Assembly (NCBI GenBank): GCA_003513005.1
Contig: DOTD01000014.1
Coordinates: forward strand, 1-57,800
Source: Desulfotomaculum sp.
GTDB lineage: Bacteria > Bacillota > Desulfotomaculia > Desulfotomaculales > Nap2-2B
DNA length: 57,800 nt
Direction of reading: 5' to 3'
Below are positions 1 through 6,839 of the stretch, in pieces. The notes below the pieces were generated by a model. It was given only the letters and a program-made list of their open reading frames with translations. It was not told the DNA's origin and did not search any database. Both the position numbers and the translations under genes were made by a program. Within the stretch, counting starts at the first letter, position 1; every line of letters begins with the position of its first letter.

Positions 1-338
1 ATACTCATCGCTGTAGTACTAGTTAAAAGCGCTATCATTCTGTCAGGATCGAAAAGACCATCTTTTGTGTATGAGTCTTTTGCTTCAAGTATAACTAACT
101 GGCCTGATTCTTCTGCGATAGAAGCGTTGCTCCATTCCTCATAAACGAGCTTGCGGATTCTATTGGAACTGTTTACGTCGGTGATATAGATACATTTTTA
201 ACCTTTCATCAGGCCTGTTATGATAAAGGGTATAATTATATTGCGCCATTCTTCCAGTGTTTCAAATATTAAACAGATATGTTCATGAGGTTTCAATGAA
301 AAGAGCGTTTTCTTAAGTTCATTTTTTTTGGAAAGCAT
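1..338 (-). pseudogene. MEDS-domain (DcmR-type sensory) protein, interrupted by a nonsense codon and cut by the window edge
   Basis: Reading the minus strand from an ATG at 338, one frame runs to the window edge with a single in-frame TAA at 198-200. Before the stop it encodes a start such as MLSKKNELKKTLFSLKPHEH followed by CLIFE. After the stop it continues with KCIYITD, GQLVILEAKDSY and FDPDRMIALL. These match the MEDS domain of DcmR-like sensors as I remember it, which normally reads G-E-K-C-hydrophobic-Y at the site of the stop. A GAA to TAA change would explain the interruption, so this is most likely a nonsense pseudogene rather than a frameshift. An AAGGAG-like site lies upstream of the ATG. 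The remainder of the gene is outside the window. Confidence 0.6.
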
Positions 339-519
339 ATTATTAACTCAGATAATCTCCTTTTTTGAAAAAAATAAAGACCGGATGTTTTTCCGGGAAT
401 TAAATTTATTGTACAATAAGAATTCTAATAATCAACTATGCTTACTGCTTTAAGTTATAATAACACTAACATCCTGTTTGAGAAAGTTTCCAAGAGAAAA
501 ACCGGAAAAGAGGATCAAA

Positions 520-1230
520 GTGAACAATATTATTCAGAGAATAAGGGCTGACCTTGAGAATAGCGCAGATGATTCAATAAAAAAGAGCTTCCAAAGGTTT
601 TTTAAGGAAGAGGTAAAATGCTATGGAGTGAAAACGGGTCTGGTTGGGAAGATAGCCAACAAATACTGGAAAGAAGTTAAAACACTTGAGAAAAAAGATA
701 TCTTTAAGTTCTGCGAGGAACTGTACATGTCTGATTTTACTGAAGAGGCATTTATTGTATCATCCTGGCGCCCAAAGCTGGCAGATAAATTCGAACCGGG
801 AGATTTAAAAACTTTTGAAAGCTGGATTGAAAAATTTATCAATAACTGGGCAAAATGCGATGGATTTTGCAACCACAGCGTGGGGAGCTTCATTGAAAAA
901 TTTCCGGAAAGCCTGAAAGAAGTAAAGAACTGGACAAAATCAAAGAACGGGTGGCTGAAAAGAGCTGCCGCCGTTTCTTTGATCATACCGGCAAAGAAAG
1001 GGGAATATCTGGCCGACATTTTTGAAATTGCAGATGATTTATTGCAGGATGATGATGACTTGGTCCAAAAAGGATACGGATGGTTGTTAAAAGAGGCGAG
1101 CCGGCTGAATCAAAGGGAAGTCTTTAACTATGTGGTGAGAAATAAAAGAATAATGCCCCGGACAGCGTTAAGATACGCAATTGAGCTTATGCCGAAAGAA
1201 CTCAGGGCAGAAGCGATGAAGCGCGATTAG
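520..1230 (+). CDS. DNA alkylation repair enzyme, AlkD family
   Basis: This HEAT-repeat-type glycosylase should excise alkylated bases such as N3- or N7-alkylpurines from DNA. The 236-residue product matches AlkD length. Trp110 and Asp114 (NWAKCD) have the W-x3-D spacing of the AlkD catalytic pair, and a second Trp near residue 150 (NGWLKRAAAVSL) fits the other stacking tryptophan. I prefer the GTG at 520 because an AGAGG site lies about 7 bases upstream and family members usually begin near this point. A TTG at 478 in the same frame would add 14 residues without a clear ribosome site. It is monocistronic between the MEDS remnant and lepB. The motif assignment is from memory of the family. 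Confidence 0.85.
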   Translation: MNNIIQRIRADLENSADDSIKKSFQRFFKEEVKCYGVKTGLVGKIANKYWKEVKTLEKKDIFKFCEELYMSDFTEEAFIVSSWRPKLADKFEPGDLKTFESWIEKFINNWAKCDGFCNHSVGSFIEKFPESLKEVKNWTKSKNGWLKRAAAVSLIIPAKKGEYLADIFEIADDLLQDDDDLVQKGYGWLLKEASRLNQREVFNYVVRNKRIMPRTALRYAIELMPKELRAEAMKRD

Positions 1231-1498
1231 CTAAACCGGCGATTACATACATACGGCTTCTGTTCCTTACATTTAGAAATAGATAGACATCCATGCTGCT
1301 AATGCAACTCTAGAGGCGCATAAGCGCTTAAGTTTGAACGAGCCCGAGGGTGAACGAGTTCGTACAAGCAGAAGAGGCGGTTATTAAGCACGTAGGCAGT
1401 AGACCTCCCTGGTATAGAAACAAATTTTAAGGCCTCTTTAAGCAAAGTTTTGATATAATGTGAAGAGTTAATACCCGCAGAATAAAGGAGCGCTTTGT
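1231..1498. other. Intergenic region upstream of lepB
   Basis: I see no open frame of note here. The stretch ends with an AAAGGAG ribosome site at about 1484-1490 for lepB. No clear terminator hairpin follows the AlkD gene. Confidence 0.5.
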
Positions 1499-2011
1499 AT
1501 GAACAGAAAAATTTTTTTGGATTACCTGGGGACTATAGTTCTTGCGCTGGTCCTTTCCCTTGTTGTGAGAACATATATTGCCGACGCCCGCTGGGTTCCG
1601 TCCGGCTCCATGATCCCTACCATAAATATAGGTGACAGGCTGATAGTTGAAAAAGTGTTCAAGAATGTGGAGAGAGGGGATATCGTCGTCTTTAAACCCA
1701 CACCGGAAAGCGGCCTGAAAGAAGATCTTGTAAAAAGGGTGATCGGTCTCCCAGGTGACGTGATTTGTATTGAAGACGGATGTATTTTCATAAATGGCGC
1801 TCCTTTGAGCGAACCCTATTTAAAGGAGCAAATGAGATCGGATTTTGGACCTTATGAAGTTGATAATCACAGTTATTTCGTAATGGGAGACAATAGAAAC
1901 GAAAGCTATGACAGCAGGTCCTGGGGAGTTGTCCCTGAGGAAAATATAATTGGCAAGGCTATTGCTTGTTACTATCCTTTTCAAGATTTGAAGGTGTTTA
2001 GTTCCAAGTAA
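1499..2011 (+). CDS. lepB: Signal peptidase I
   Basis: This is the membrane-bound serine-lysine peptidase that removes signal peptides from exported proteins. The 170-residue protein has one N-terminal membrane segment (residues about 8-24), the catalytic serine motif PSGSMIPT with Ser37, the lysine motif VKRVIGLPGD with Lys79, and the C-terminal box MGDNRNESYDSR. It has the short single-anchor form usual in Bacillota. The ATG start follows an AAAGGAG site. A small gene for a pyruvate-kinase-like domain follows 33 bases downstream, so the two may be co-transcribed. Confidence 0.97.
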   Translation: MNRKIFLDYLGTIVLALVLSLVVRTYIADARWVPSGSMIPTINIGDRLIVEKVFKNVERGDIVVFKPTPESGLKEDLVKRVIGLPGDVICIEDGCIFINGAPLSEPYLKEQMRSDFGPYEVDNHSYFVMGDNRNESYDSRSWGVVPEENIIGKAIACYYPFQDLKVFSSK

Positions 2012-2044
2012 TTTCCCCAAGTATGTTTTTTAGGGAGCTTAAAG

Positions 2045-2656
2045 ATGGAAAGCAGAACAGTTTATTTTGAAGACATCGGGCCTGAAAATACATTGAAGAC
2101 ATTCGAACTGGTGGAGGAAAGGCTGCGCGGCGGGGATATAAAAAAATTGGTTATAGCGTCCACCACAGGCGCAACCGCCGTCAAAGCGCTGGATTTTTTT
2201 AAAGACCAGGGTGTAAAAATAATTGTTATTCCTCATCAGTTCGGCTTCAGAGAAAAAAACTACTTTCCGGAAGAACTGGTCAACACCATCAAGGAAGCCG
2301 GTCACGAGGCGCATTTTGGCACAATGCTTTTTCATACCGATAACTTTTATGGATCCGGCGTTCCGGCGTTGATGGCAAATCTACTGCGCTGCTTTAGCCA
2401 GGGCGTCAAGGTTTGTTTTGAGATAACTTTGATGGCCTCGGACGCGGGCCTATTAACAAGCGGCGAAAAAGTCATCGCCATCGCAGGCACGGGCGGAGGT
2501 TCCGATACTGCGCTTGTTATGCAGGCGGCGCCATCCCCGCGCCTTAGAAGGCTCAGGGCCAATGAAATTATCTGCAAGCCGCTTAACTACCTTAACCCTG
2601 AAGAATCCGAAGACAGCTTTGTAAAAGTACGGAACATGCAGCAGAAGAATGTTTAA
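2045..2656 (+). CDS. Stand-alone pyruvate kinase alpha/beta (C-terminal) domain protein
   Basis: The 203-residue product resembles only the C-terminal domain of pyruvate kinase, without the TIM-barrel catalytic part. Typical features are the start of the Rossmann-like fold (KLVIASTTGATAVKAL, about residues 34-50) and a Gly-rich stretch (VIAIAGTGGGSDTALVM) near residues 145-160. Lone copies of this domain are common in clostridia and their role is unknown to me. The family match is firm but no reaction can be assigned. An AGGGAG site precedes the ATG, and the gene lies 33 bases after lepB. Confidence 0.8.
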   Translation: MESRTVYFEDIGPENTLKTFELVEERLRGGDIKKLVIASTTGATAVKALDFFKDQGVKIIVIPHQFGFREKNYFPEELVNTIKEAGHEAHFGTMLFHTDNFYGSGVPALMANLLRCFSQGVKVCFEITLMASDAGLLTSGEKVIAIAGTGGGSDTALVMQAAPSPRLRRLRANEIICKPLNYLNPEESEDSFVKVRNMQQKNV

Positions 2657-2751
2657 CGCTGGTGAGAACGCTGTGCTGCATAGAAACAAGCCAACTACAA
2701 AACTGTGATATAATTAACTGAATTAATTATTAAAAAGAGCGGCGATAGATA

Positions 2752-2995
2752 ATGGTAGTTCAAGGGTTCTTTCTTGGATTGGCCAGCGGAACCGCATGCC
2801 TTGCCAACTGTGCGCCGGTGTTTTTACCCTACCTTCTGGGAGAAGGGGAAAAGATACCGAAAAATTATATCCTCCTGGGGCAGTTTTTGGGTGGGCGGCT
2901 GGCAGGATACCTGCTTTTTGCCCTGCTTGCCTGGGCGGCAGGACTTTATTTTTCGATAATGCGGTATAGAAGTTTAATCTTCGGCGCCATATATA
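2752..2995 (+). pseudogene. TauE/SafE-like sulfite exporter, 5' fragment
   Basis: The first 80 or so codons encode a membrane protein start typical of TauE/SafE family exporters: a first helix (GFFLGLASGTACLANCAPVF) and a second containing FLGGRLAGYLLFALLAWAAG. Near 2990 the similarity ends and the frame runs on to 3153 with low-complexity, non-membrane sequence that is a shadow of the next frame. The normal protein has six to eight helices, so most of the gene is missing. It appears joined directly to the tail of another gene, which suggests an internal deletion spanning two neighbours. Confidence 0.6.
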
Positions 2996-3448
2996 TCATT
3001 AAGCATAATAGGATATTGTTTGGCCGCGCTGGCTATCCCGGTTGCTATAGCCACGTTTGTAGGGATGGATTTTTTCTCCCGCGGACTAATTGCGGCAACC
3101 GGGTTAAAAGTTTCCCCCTGGATGAACGGCGGGGATGTCATCCACGTCGTTGAACATGGAGGATATCAAACGCAAATACATCAGCCCGTTTTTGACGGTC
3201 TGTTTGGAGAGAAAAAAGAAGGCTTTGTGCAGGTTGACTGGACACCCCTGAAAAATCTCCCACCCGGCATCAGTGAGGAAGTGGATTTTGACTGGGACGG
3301 CAGGGCAGATTTTAAAATAAATCTTGACGTTGAAGCAGTTTCTGCAAAGATAACAAAAGGAAATTCACAGGTAAAATCACTGGAGGGCTGCTACAAATTA
3401 AAAGACGGACGGGCGGTAAGAGTATGGCTGATTAATGATAAGCGCTGA
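2978..3448 (+). pseudogene. Tail of a membrane-anchored protein of unknown function, fused to the TauE remnant
   Basis: This frame opens at 2978 after an in-frame TAA and has no good start codon or ribosome site. It begins with a hydrophobic helix (LAALAIPVAIATFVGMDFF) followed by a soluble region containing GGDVIHVVEHGGYQTQIHQP, GEKKEGFVQVDW and EEVDFDWDGRADFKI. I recall similar sequences as short conserved hypothetical proteins in Peptococcaceae but cannot name a function. The frame offset and the overlap with the TauE fragment mark a deletion junction at about 2985-3000. A TTG at 3020 could in principle still start a short product. Confidence 0.5.
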
Positions 3449-3578
3449 TATTTCAAGTCGTTGGGAGATTCGAAGATGGAAGTCGATGACCTAAGCGCTG
3501 ATAATCAGAAATCTATTAAGAAGTATTATCGAAAAGCGTGTCAAGAAGCTGAAGAACTAGCTTAAAGGAGAAAATGCT

Positions 3579-3914
3579 GTGGATTTTAAAGACCTCAGCC
3601 AAATACCCGAAATAGAAGTCATCCCGGGCTTCAGGGTTAAGTTCATCCATTCGCAGCACATGACTTTTGCGCACTGGACTATTGTAGAAGGCTCTTCACT
3701 GCAGGAGCATTCCCACCCTCATGAACAGGTGACAACGGTAATAGAAGGCGAATTTGAGCTGACTGTCGAAAATGTTACCAAGATGCTTGGACCGGGCTCG
3801 GTAGTTATTATCCCCCCGAATGCAAAGCATTCAGCGAAGGCGATATCTGACAGCAAAGTAATTGACGCCTTTTACCCCATTCGTGAAGATTATTTAAAAA
3901 AATACTCGAACTAA
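3579..3914 (+). CDS. Small cupin-domain protein
   Basis: This is a 111-residue single-domain cupin. The conserved metal-site pattern is visible as EHSHPHEQVTTVIEGEFE (about residues 47-64; two His, Glu and the following Gly), and the second cupin motif as GPGSVVIIPPNAKHSAKA (about residues 72-90). Such proteins are often isomerases, dioxygenases or ligand sensors, and the substrate cannot be read from the sequence. The GTG start follows an AAAGGAG site by about 8 bases. Its 3' end overlaps the convergent FAH-family gene by 4 bases. Confidence 0.9.
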   Translation: MDFKDLSQIPEIEVIPGFRVKFIHSQHMTFAHWTIVEGSSLQEHSHPHEQVTTVIEGEFELTVENVTKMLGPGSVVIIPPNAKHSAKAISDSKVIDAFYPIREDYLKKYSN

Positions 3915-4684
3915 TCCGGGATATCTTCCACAGGAGCCATCTGGTTTTTCAGGCGGCCTATCCCGGGAATAACCACTTCAACGACATCCCCCGGTTTCAT
4001 CTTGCCCACACCGGAAGGTGTGCCGGTAAGAATAACGTCTCCGGGCAAAAGGGTCATTACCCTGGAAATAAAGGCGACCAGGGTCGCTACCGGGAAGATC
4101 AGCCGGCTTGTAGAAGAATGCTGTTTTAATTCTCCGTTGAGATAGAGAAAGACTTCCTGGTTGTCGGGATCCAGATCGGTTTCAATATGCGGACCCAGAG
4201 GGCAAAAAGTATCAAAGGACTTGGCCCTTGTCCACTGCTTGTCCTTGCCCTGCAAATCCCGGGCAGTAACATCATTGGCGCAGGTATATCCAAGTATATA
4301 TTCGGCTGCCTCCGCTTCCCTGATATTATGCGCTGTCTTTTTTATTACCACGGCCAGTTCAGCCTCGTAATCCACCCGGTGGCTCCAGGGAGCGTAGACA
4401 ATTGGTTGAAGGTGACCTATCACAGATGTGGACGGCTTTAAAAAGAGCAGCGGTTCTTCAGGGAGCGGCAGCTTGAATTCCTCTGCGTGGTCGCGGTAGT
4501 TAAGGCCCAGGCAGACAGCCTTGCTGGGCAGGCACGGGGCTAGAATTTCAAGTTCCTCCAGGTTGTATTTTTCTCCGGTCCGGGGCTCCAAGGAAATAAA
4601 AGGATCATCCAACGGCAATACCTGGTTTCCTTTGATCACCCCATAGAATGTTTCTGTCTTGTCTTGAAAACGGCCTATCTGCAT
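3911..4684 (-). CDS. Fumarylacetoacetate hydrolase family protein
   Basis: This 257-residue enzyme belongs to the FAH fold, whose members hydrolyse or decarboxylate acylpyruvates and related 2-oxo acids using a divalent metal. Characteristic segments are LGLNYRDHAEE (about residues 60-70), LFLKPSTSVIG (about 80-90), the metal-ligand stretch DYEAELAVVIKK (about 104-115), and LTGTPSGVGKMKPGD near the C-terminus. The bacterial short form usually acts on acylpyruvate or oxaloacetate. The exact substrate is not determinable here. It is transcribed alone, convergent with the cupin gene. A GGAG-type site precedes the ATG. Confidence 0.92.
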   Translation of the reverse strand: MQIGRFQDKTETFYGVIKGNQVLPLDDPFISLEPRTGEKYNLEELEILAPCLPSKAVCLGLNYRDHAEEFKLPLPEEPLLFLKPSTSVIGHLQPIVYAPWSHRVDYEAELAVVIKKTAHNIREAEAAEYILGYTCANDVTARDLQGKDKQWTRAKSFDTFCPLGPHIETDLDPDNQEVFLYLNGELKQHSSTSRLIFPVATLVAFISRVMTLLPGDVILTGTPSGVGKMKPGDVVEVVIPGIGRLKNQMAPVEDIPD

Positions 4685-4853
4685 AAAATCCTCCTGTTAA
4701 TAAATATTTATGAGCAATATGTTGGTTTTTCAGGTCTTGTTTTGTAAATTATAAACTATATTTTTTAGTTGGGGCAATGGGGAGGTCTGCTGAATACTTT
4801 AAGACTGAAGAGAAACAACCGCTGATCAAGCTTTTTCTTCCGGAAAAAAATTA

Positions 4854-4881
4854 AGCTCCTTTACCATGTGGTAAAGGAGCT
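4854..4881 (-). terminator. Rho-independent terminator of the zinc-ribbon gene
   Basis: A perfect 13-bp inverted repeat (4854-4866 with 4869-4881) has a two-base centre. On the minus strand it is followed by TTAATTTTTTT; on the plus strand by GATTTTTTAA, so it could work both ways. It sits 18 bases past the stop of the minus-strand zinc-ribbon gene. Confidence 0.9.
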
Positions 4882-4898
4882 GATTTTTTAATTTTAAT

Positions 4899-5210
4899 TT
4901 AGTAGCGGTTCTTATTCTTAGTGAAACAATCGCGGCAATAAACCGGCCGGTCTTCACTTGGACGGAAAGGTACCTGTGTTTCACAGCCGCATGCGGCGCA
5001 GATTACTGTATACATCTCACGATTAGGACGAGCGTTGCGGCTGCCAAAACCGCCGCCGGAATTCTTCCTCTGCTTGCGGGCGGCTCTGCACTGGGGGCAA
5101 CGGCCTGGTTCATTGGCGAAACCTTTTTCCGCATAGAACTCCTGTTCCGAGGCAGTAAAAATAAATTCCACGCCACATTCACGACAAGTCAGGGTCTTGT
5201 CTTCGTACAT
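4899..5210 (-). CDS. Zinc-ribbon domain protein with four CxxC pairs
   Basis: The 103-residue protein has an N-terminal zinc ribbon (CRECG at 9-13 and CPQCRAARKQRK at about 38-49) and a C-terminal second pair (CAACG and CRDC). A basic, Gly-rich linker lies between them. This is the layout of the 'probable zinc-ribbon' proteins found in many anaerobes, whose role is unknown; nucleic-acid binding or metal sensing are guesses. The GGAGG ribosome site is one arm of a perfect 9-bp inverted repeat, and a strong terminator follows the gene. Both suggest it is abundantly or conditionally expressed. Confidence 0.85.
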   Translation of the reverse strand: MYEDKTLTCRECGVEFIFTASEQEFYAEKGFANEPGRCPQCRAARKQRKNSGGGFGSRNARPNREMYTVICAACGCETQVPFRPSEDRPVYCRDCFTKNKNRY

Positions 5211-5212
5211 TA

Positions 5213-5255
5213 GAATCCTCCTAAATATTATTTGCCCAAAAGGTTTGGAGGATTC
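5213..5255 (-). promoter_or_regulatory. Inverted repeat that can sequester the ribosome site of the zinc-ribbon gene
   Basis: On the minus strand GAATCCTCC (5255-5247) pairs perfectly with GGAGGATTC (5221-5213), which contains the Shine-Dalgarno sequence two bases before the ATG at 5210. Between them CCAAA and TTTGG can form a smaller alternative hairpin. The arrangement predicts translational control, for example a thermometer or a ligand- or protein-responsive switch. Confidence 0.55.
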
Positions 5256-5377
5256 ACTCAGACCTTGACTTCCTTAGCTTAAGGCAGTTGGCAGATGAGA
5301 AATAAACCTCTTCAGACCTGTTATTTGAGCATTACCATTTTACCTTTTCTTTTTTAAAAAGTAAAGCACAAAGATAT

Positions 5378-5407
5378 TTTTCCACCATGGAATTTTCCAC
5401 CATGGAA
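5378..5407. repeat. Perfect 15-bp tandem duplication
   Basis: TTTTCCACCATGGAA occurs twice head to tail (5378-5392 and 5393-5407) in the gap between two minus-strand genes. No function is evident. Confidence 0.8.
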
Positions 5408-5501
5408 AACGTTGATTATTGACTGCATTACATATTCTGCCAGCGCCGTGATACTGGCGCTTCTTTATAGACTTTATGTCCGGTCATGCTTTTACAGCAG
5501 G

Positions 5502-6134
5502 TCATGAATCTTGATCTGCGAAGTCATTTTCTTTTGCTTGATCACGGAACCAGCGGCGTATTTCATCTAAAACCGGCGGTGAGACATAAAATATTTGTAT
5601 ATTGGAAGAAAATTGCACTGAATGTCCCTCACTGATAAACAAAGCGCCGGCTTCGTTTTCCCCGAGAGTTTCATCAATTTGTTTAGCTATGTGGTTGAAC
5701 CTCTTTGTACTGATATCCCAGAAGAACCCTGAAATTTTTTCGAATGCAGTTTGGGTCATCACCACACGAAGGCAATTGCCCCAGTCAAGACTTTGGGTAA
5801 ATAGCTCCAGATCTTCCGTCGCCTGCATTTCTGCGCCCTGATCACACTTTTCTTTAATCAAAGGGTAGACTTTTTCATTGATCTGCTGGATAGTGCTCAA
5901 ACCTTGTTCACCGCTGAAGGAATTGGATTCATGGTAGATTTTTTTTATCTTTCCGATCTTCCCCTCAAGGTTTGCAAGGTGTTCTCCTACCTGTTTCCAA
6001 TATTGCTCGACCTTTTCAACATATTCTTTCGGTGAGTCTTTTCTGGCAAAGGCCAAAGGTACCAGGTATAATTTTCGCCCCGTTTTGAATTGCTCAGCCT
6101 CCGGTTTTTCAAGCTTGCCTAGGATTTCGGACAC
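5502..6134 (-). CDS. Conserved hypothetical protein
   Basis: I do not recognise this 210-residue soluble protein. It has no signal peptide or membrane helix. The middle is rich in charged helix-forming residues (for example YVEKVEQYWKQVGEHLANLE), suggesting an alpha-helical or short coiled-coil region. The C-terminal third contains VQFSSNIQIFYVSPPVLDEI. Codon use and the closely spaced GGAG-type site upstream of the ATG argue for a real gene. It is transcribed alone, upstream of the zinc-ribbon gene on the same strand but almost 300 bases away. Confidence 0.65.
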   Translation of the reverse strand: MSEILGKLEKPEAEQFKTGRKLYLVPLAFARKDSPKEYVEKVEQYWKQVGEHLANLEGKIGKIKKIYHESNSFSGEQGLSTIQQINEKVYPLIKEKCDQGAEMQATEDLELFTQSLDWGNCLRVVMTQTAFEKISGFFWDISTKRFNHIAKQIDETLGENEAGALFISEGHSVQFSSNIQIFYVSPPVLDEIRRWFRDQAKENDFADQDS

Positions 6135-6332
6135 GGTCTGGCTCCTTTCTGGATTTTTTCATCTCAATGCCGGTGGTTTTTTCTGCTAAAAGTTTATTAC
6201 ACAAAGGACAAAAATTCAAGTTTGTTGAACACTGCGGCAGATTCGACAGGCGCGCCAAATACTTGCATTTAGCCATAATCGAATGTATAATAAACGATGG
6301 ATTAAAAGGTTAAAAACAATAGTAGACCACGT

Positions 6333-6428
6333 GGAGAGATGGCCGAGTTGGTCGAAGGCGCTCGCCTGGAGAGCGAGTAGACGGGCATAAAACTTGTCTC
6401 GGGGGTTCGAATCCCTCTCTCTCCGCCA
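6333..6428 (+). tRNA. tRNA-Ser (anticodon GGA)
   Basis: The acceptor GGAGAGA pairs with TCTCTCC, the anticodon arm CTCGC-CTGGAGA-GCGAG gives anticodon GGA, a long variable arm is present, the T-loop is GTTCGAATC, and CCA is encoded (6426-6428). The long extra arm is diagnostic of a class II tRNA. Confidence 0.97.
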
Positions 6429-6462
6429 CAGCTTTTTTGGTAAAAGGTTACTGATTAAATAT

Positions 6463-6734
6463 GGCCGTGCTAGACGGGGAGGTAGCGGTGCCCTGAACCC
6501 GCAACCCGCTATAGCGGGGTTGAATTCCTGCCCGAGGGTATGACTTGTGGGGTCCGGCCTGTTTACGAGGAGCGATGACGGTTGGGTCTTGCGCGGCGGA
6601 GACTTTTGAACCGTGTCAGGTCTTGACGGAAGCAGCACTAAGAAAGAACCTCCGGGCGCCGCAAGGTTGCCTGGCAAGAGAAAACCAGTACAGGTTTCGC
6701 CCGGAAGCCATTTCACGGAGGCAGGTGCACGGCC
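6463..6734 (+). ncRNA. ffs: Signal recognition particle RNA (large, Alu-domain type)
   Basis: The ends GGCCGTGC and GTGCACGGCC pair. The 5' part carries the Alu-domain start (CTAGACGGGGAGGTAGCGGTGCCC region), and the Ffh-binding helix 8 shows the conserved GTCTTGACGGAAGCAGCA internal loops with a distal GAAG-type turn. A length near 270 nt is that of Gram-positive SRP RNA. It lies between tRNA-Ser and dnaX, the usual place in clostridia. Confidence 0.93.
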
Positions 6735-6839
6735 AGTATCTTTAAAAAGAGCTGCCTATAAAGGTGGTTCTTTGTAATAATAGTACCTTTTGCAACTCTT
6801 CCTTTCCTTTAAAGATGAAAGAGGAAGGATTTTTTTAAT

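Noticed and set aside
6216..6716. Minus-strand 166-residue frame
   Set aside because: It lies over tRNA-Ser and the SRP RNA, which explain the sequence.
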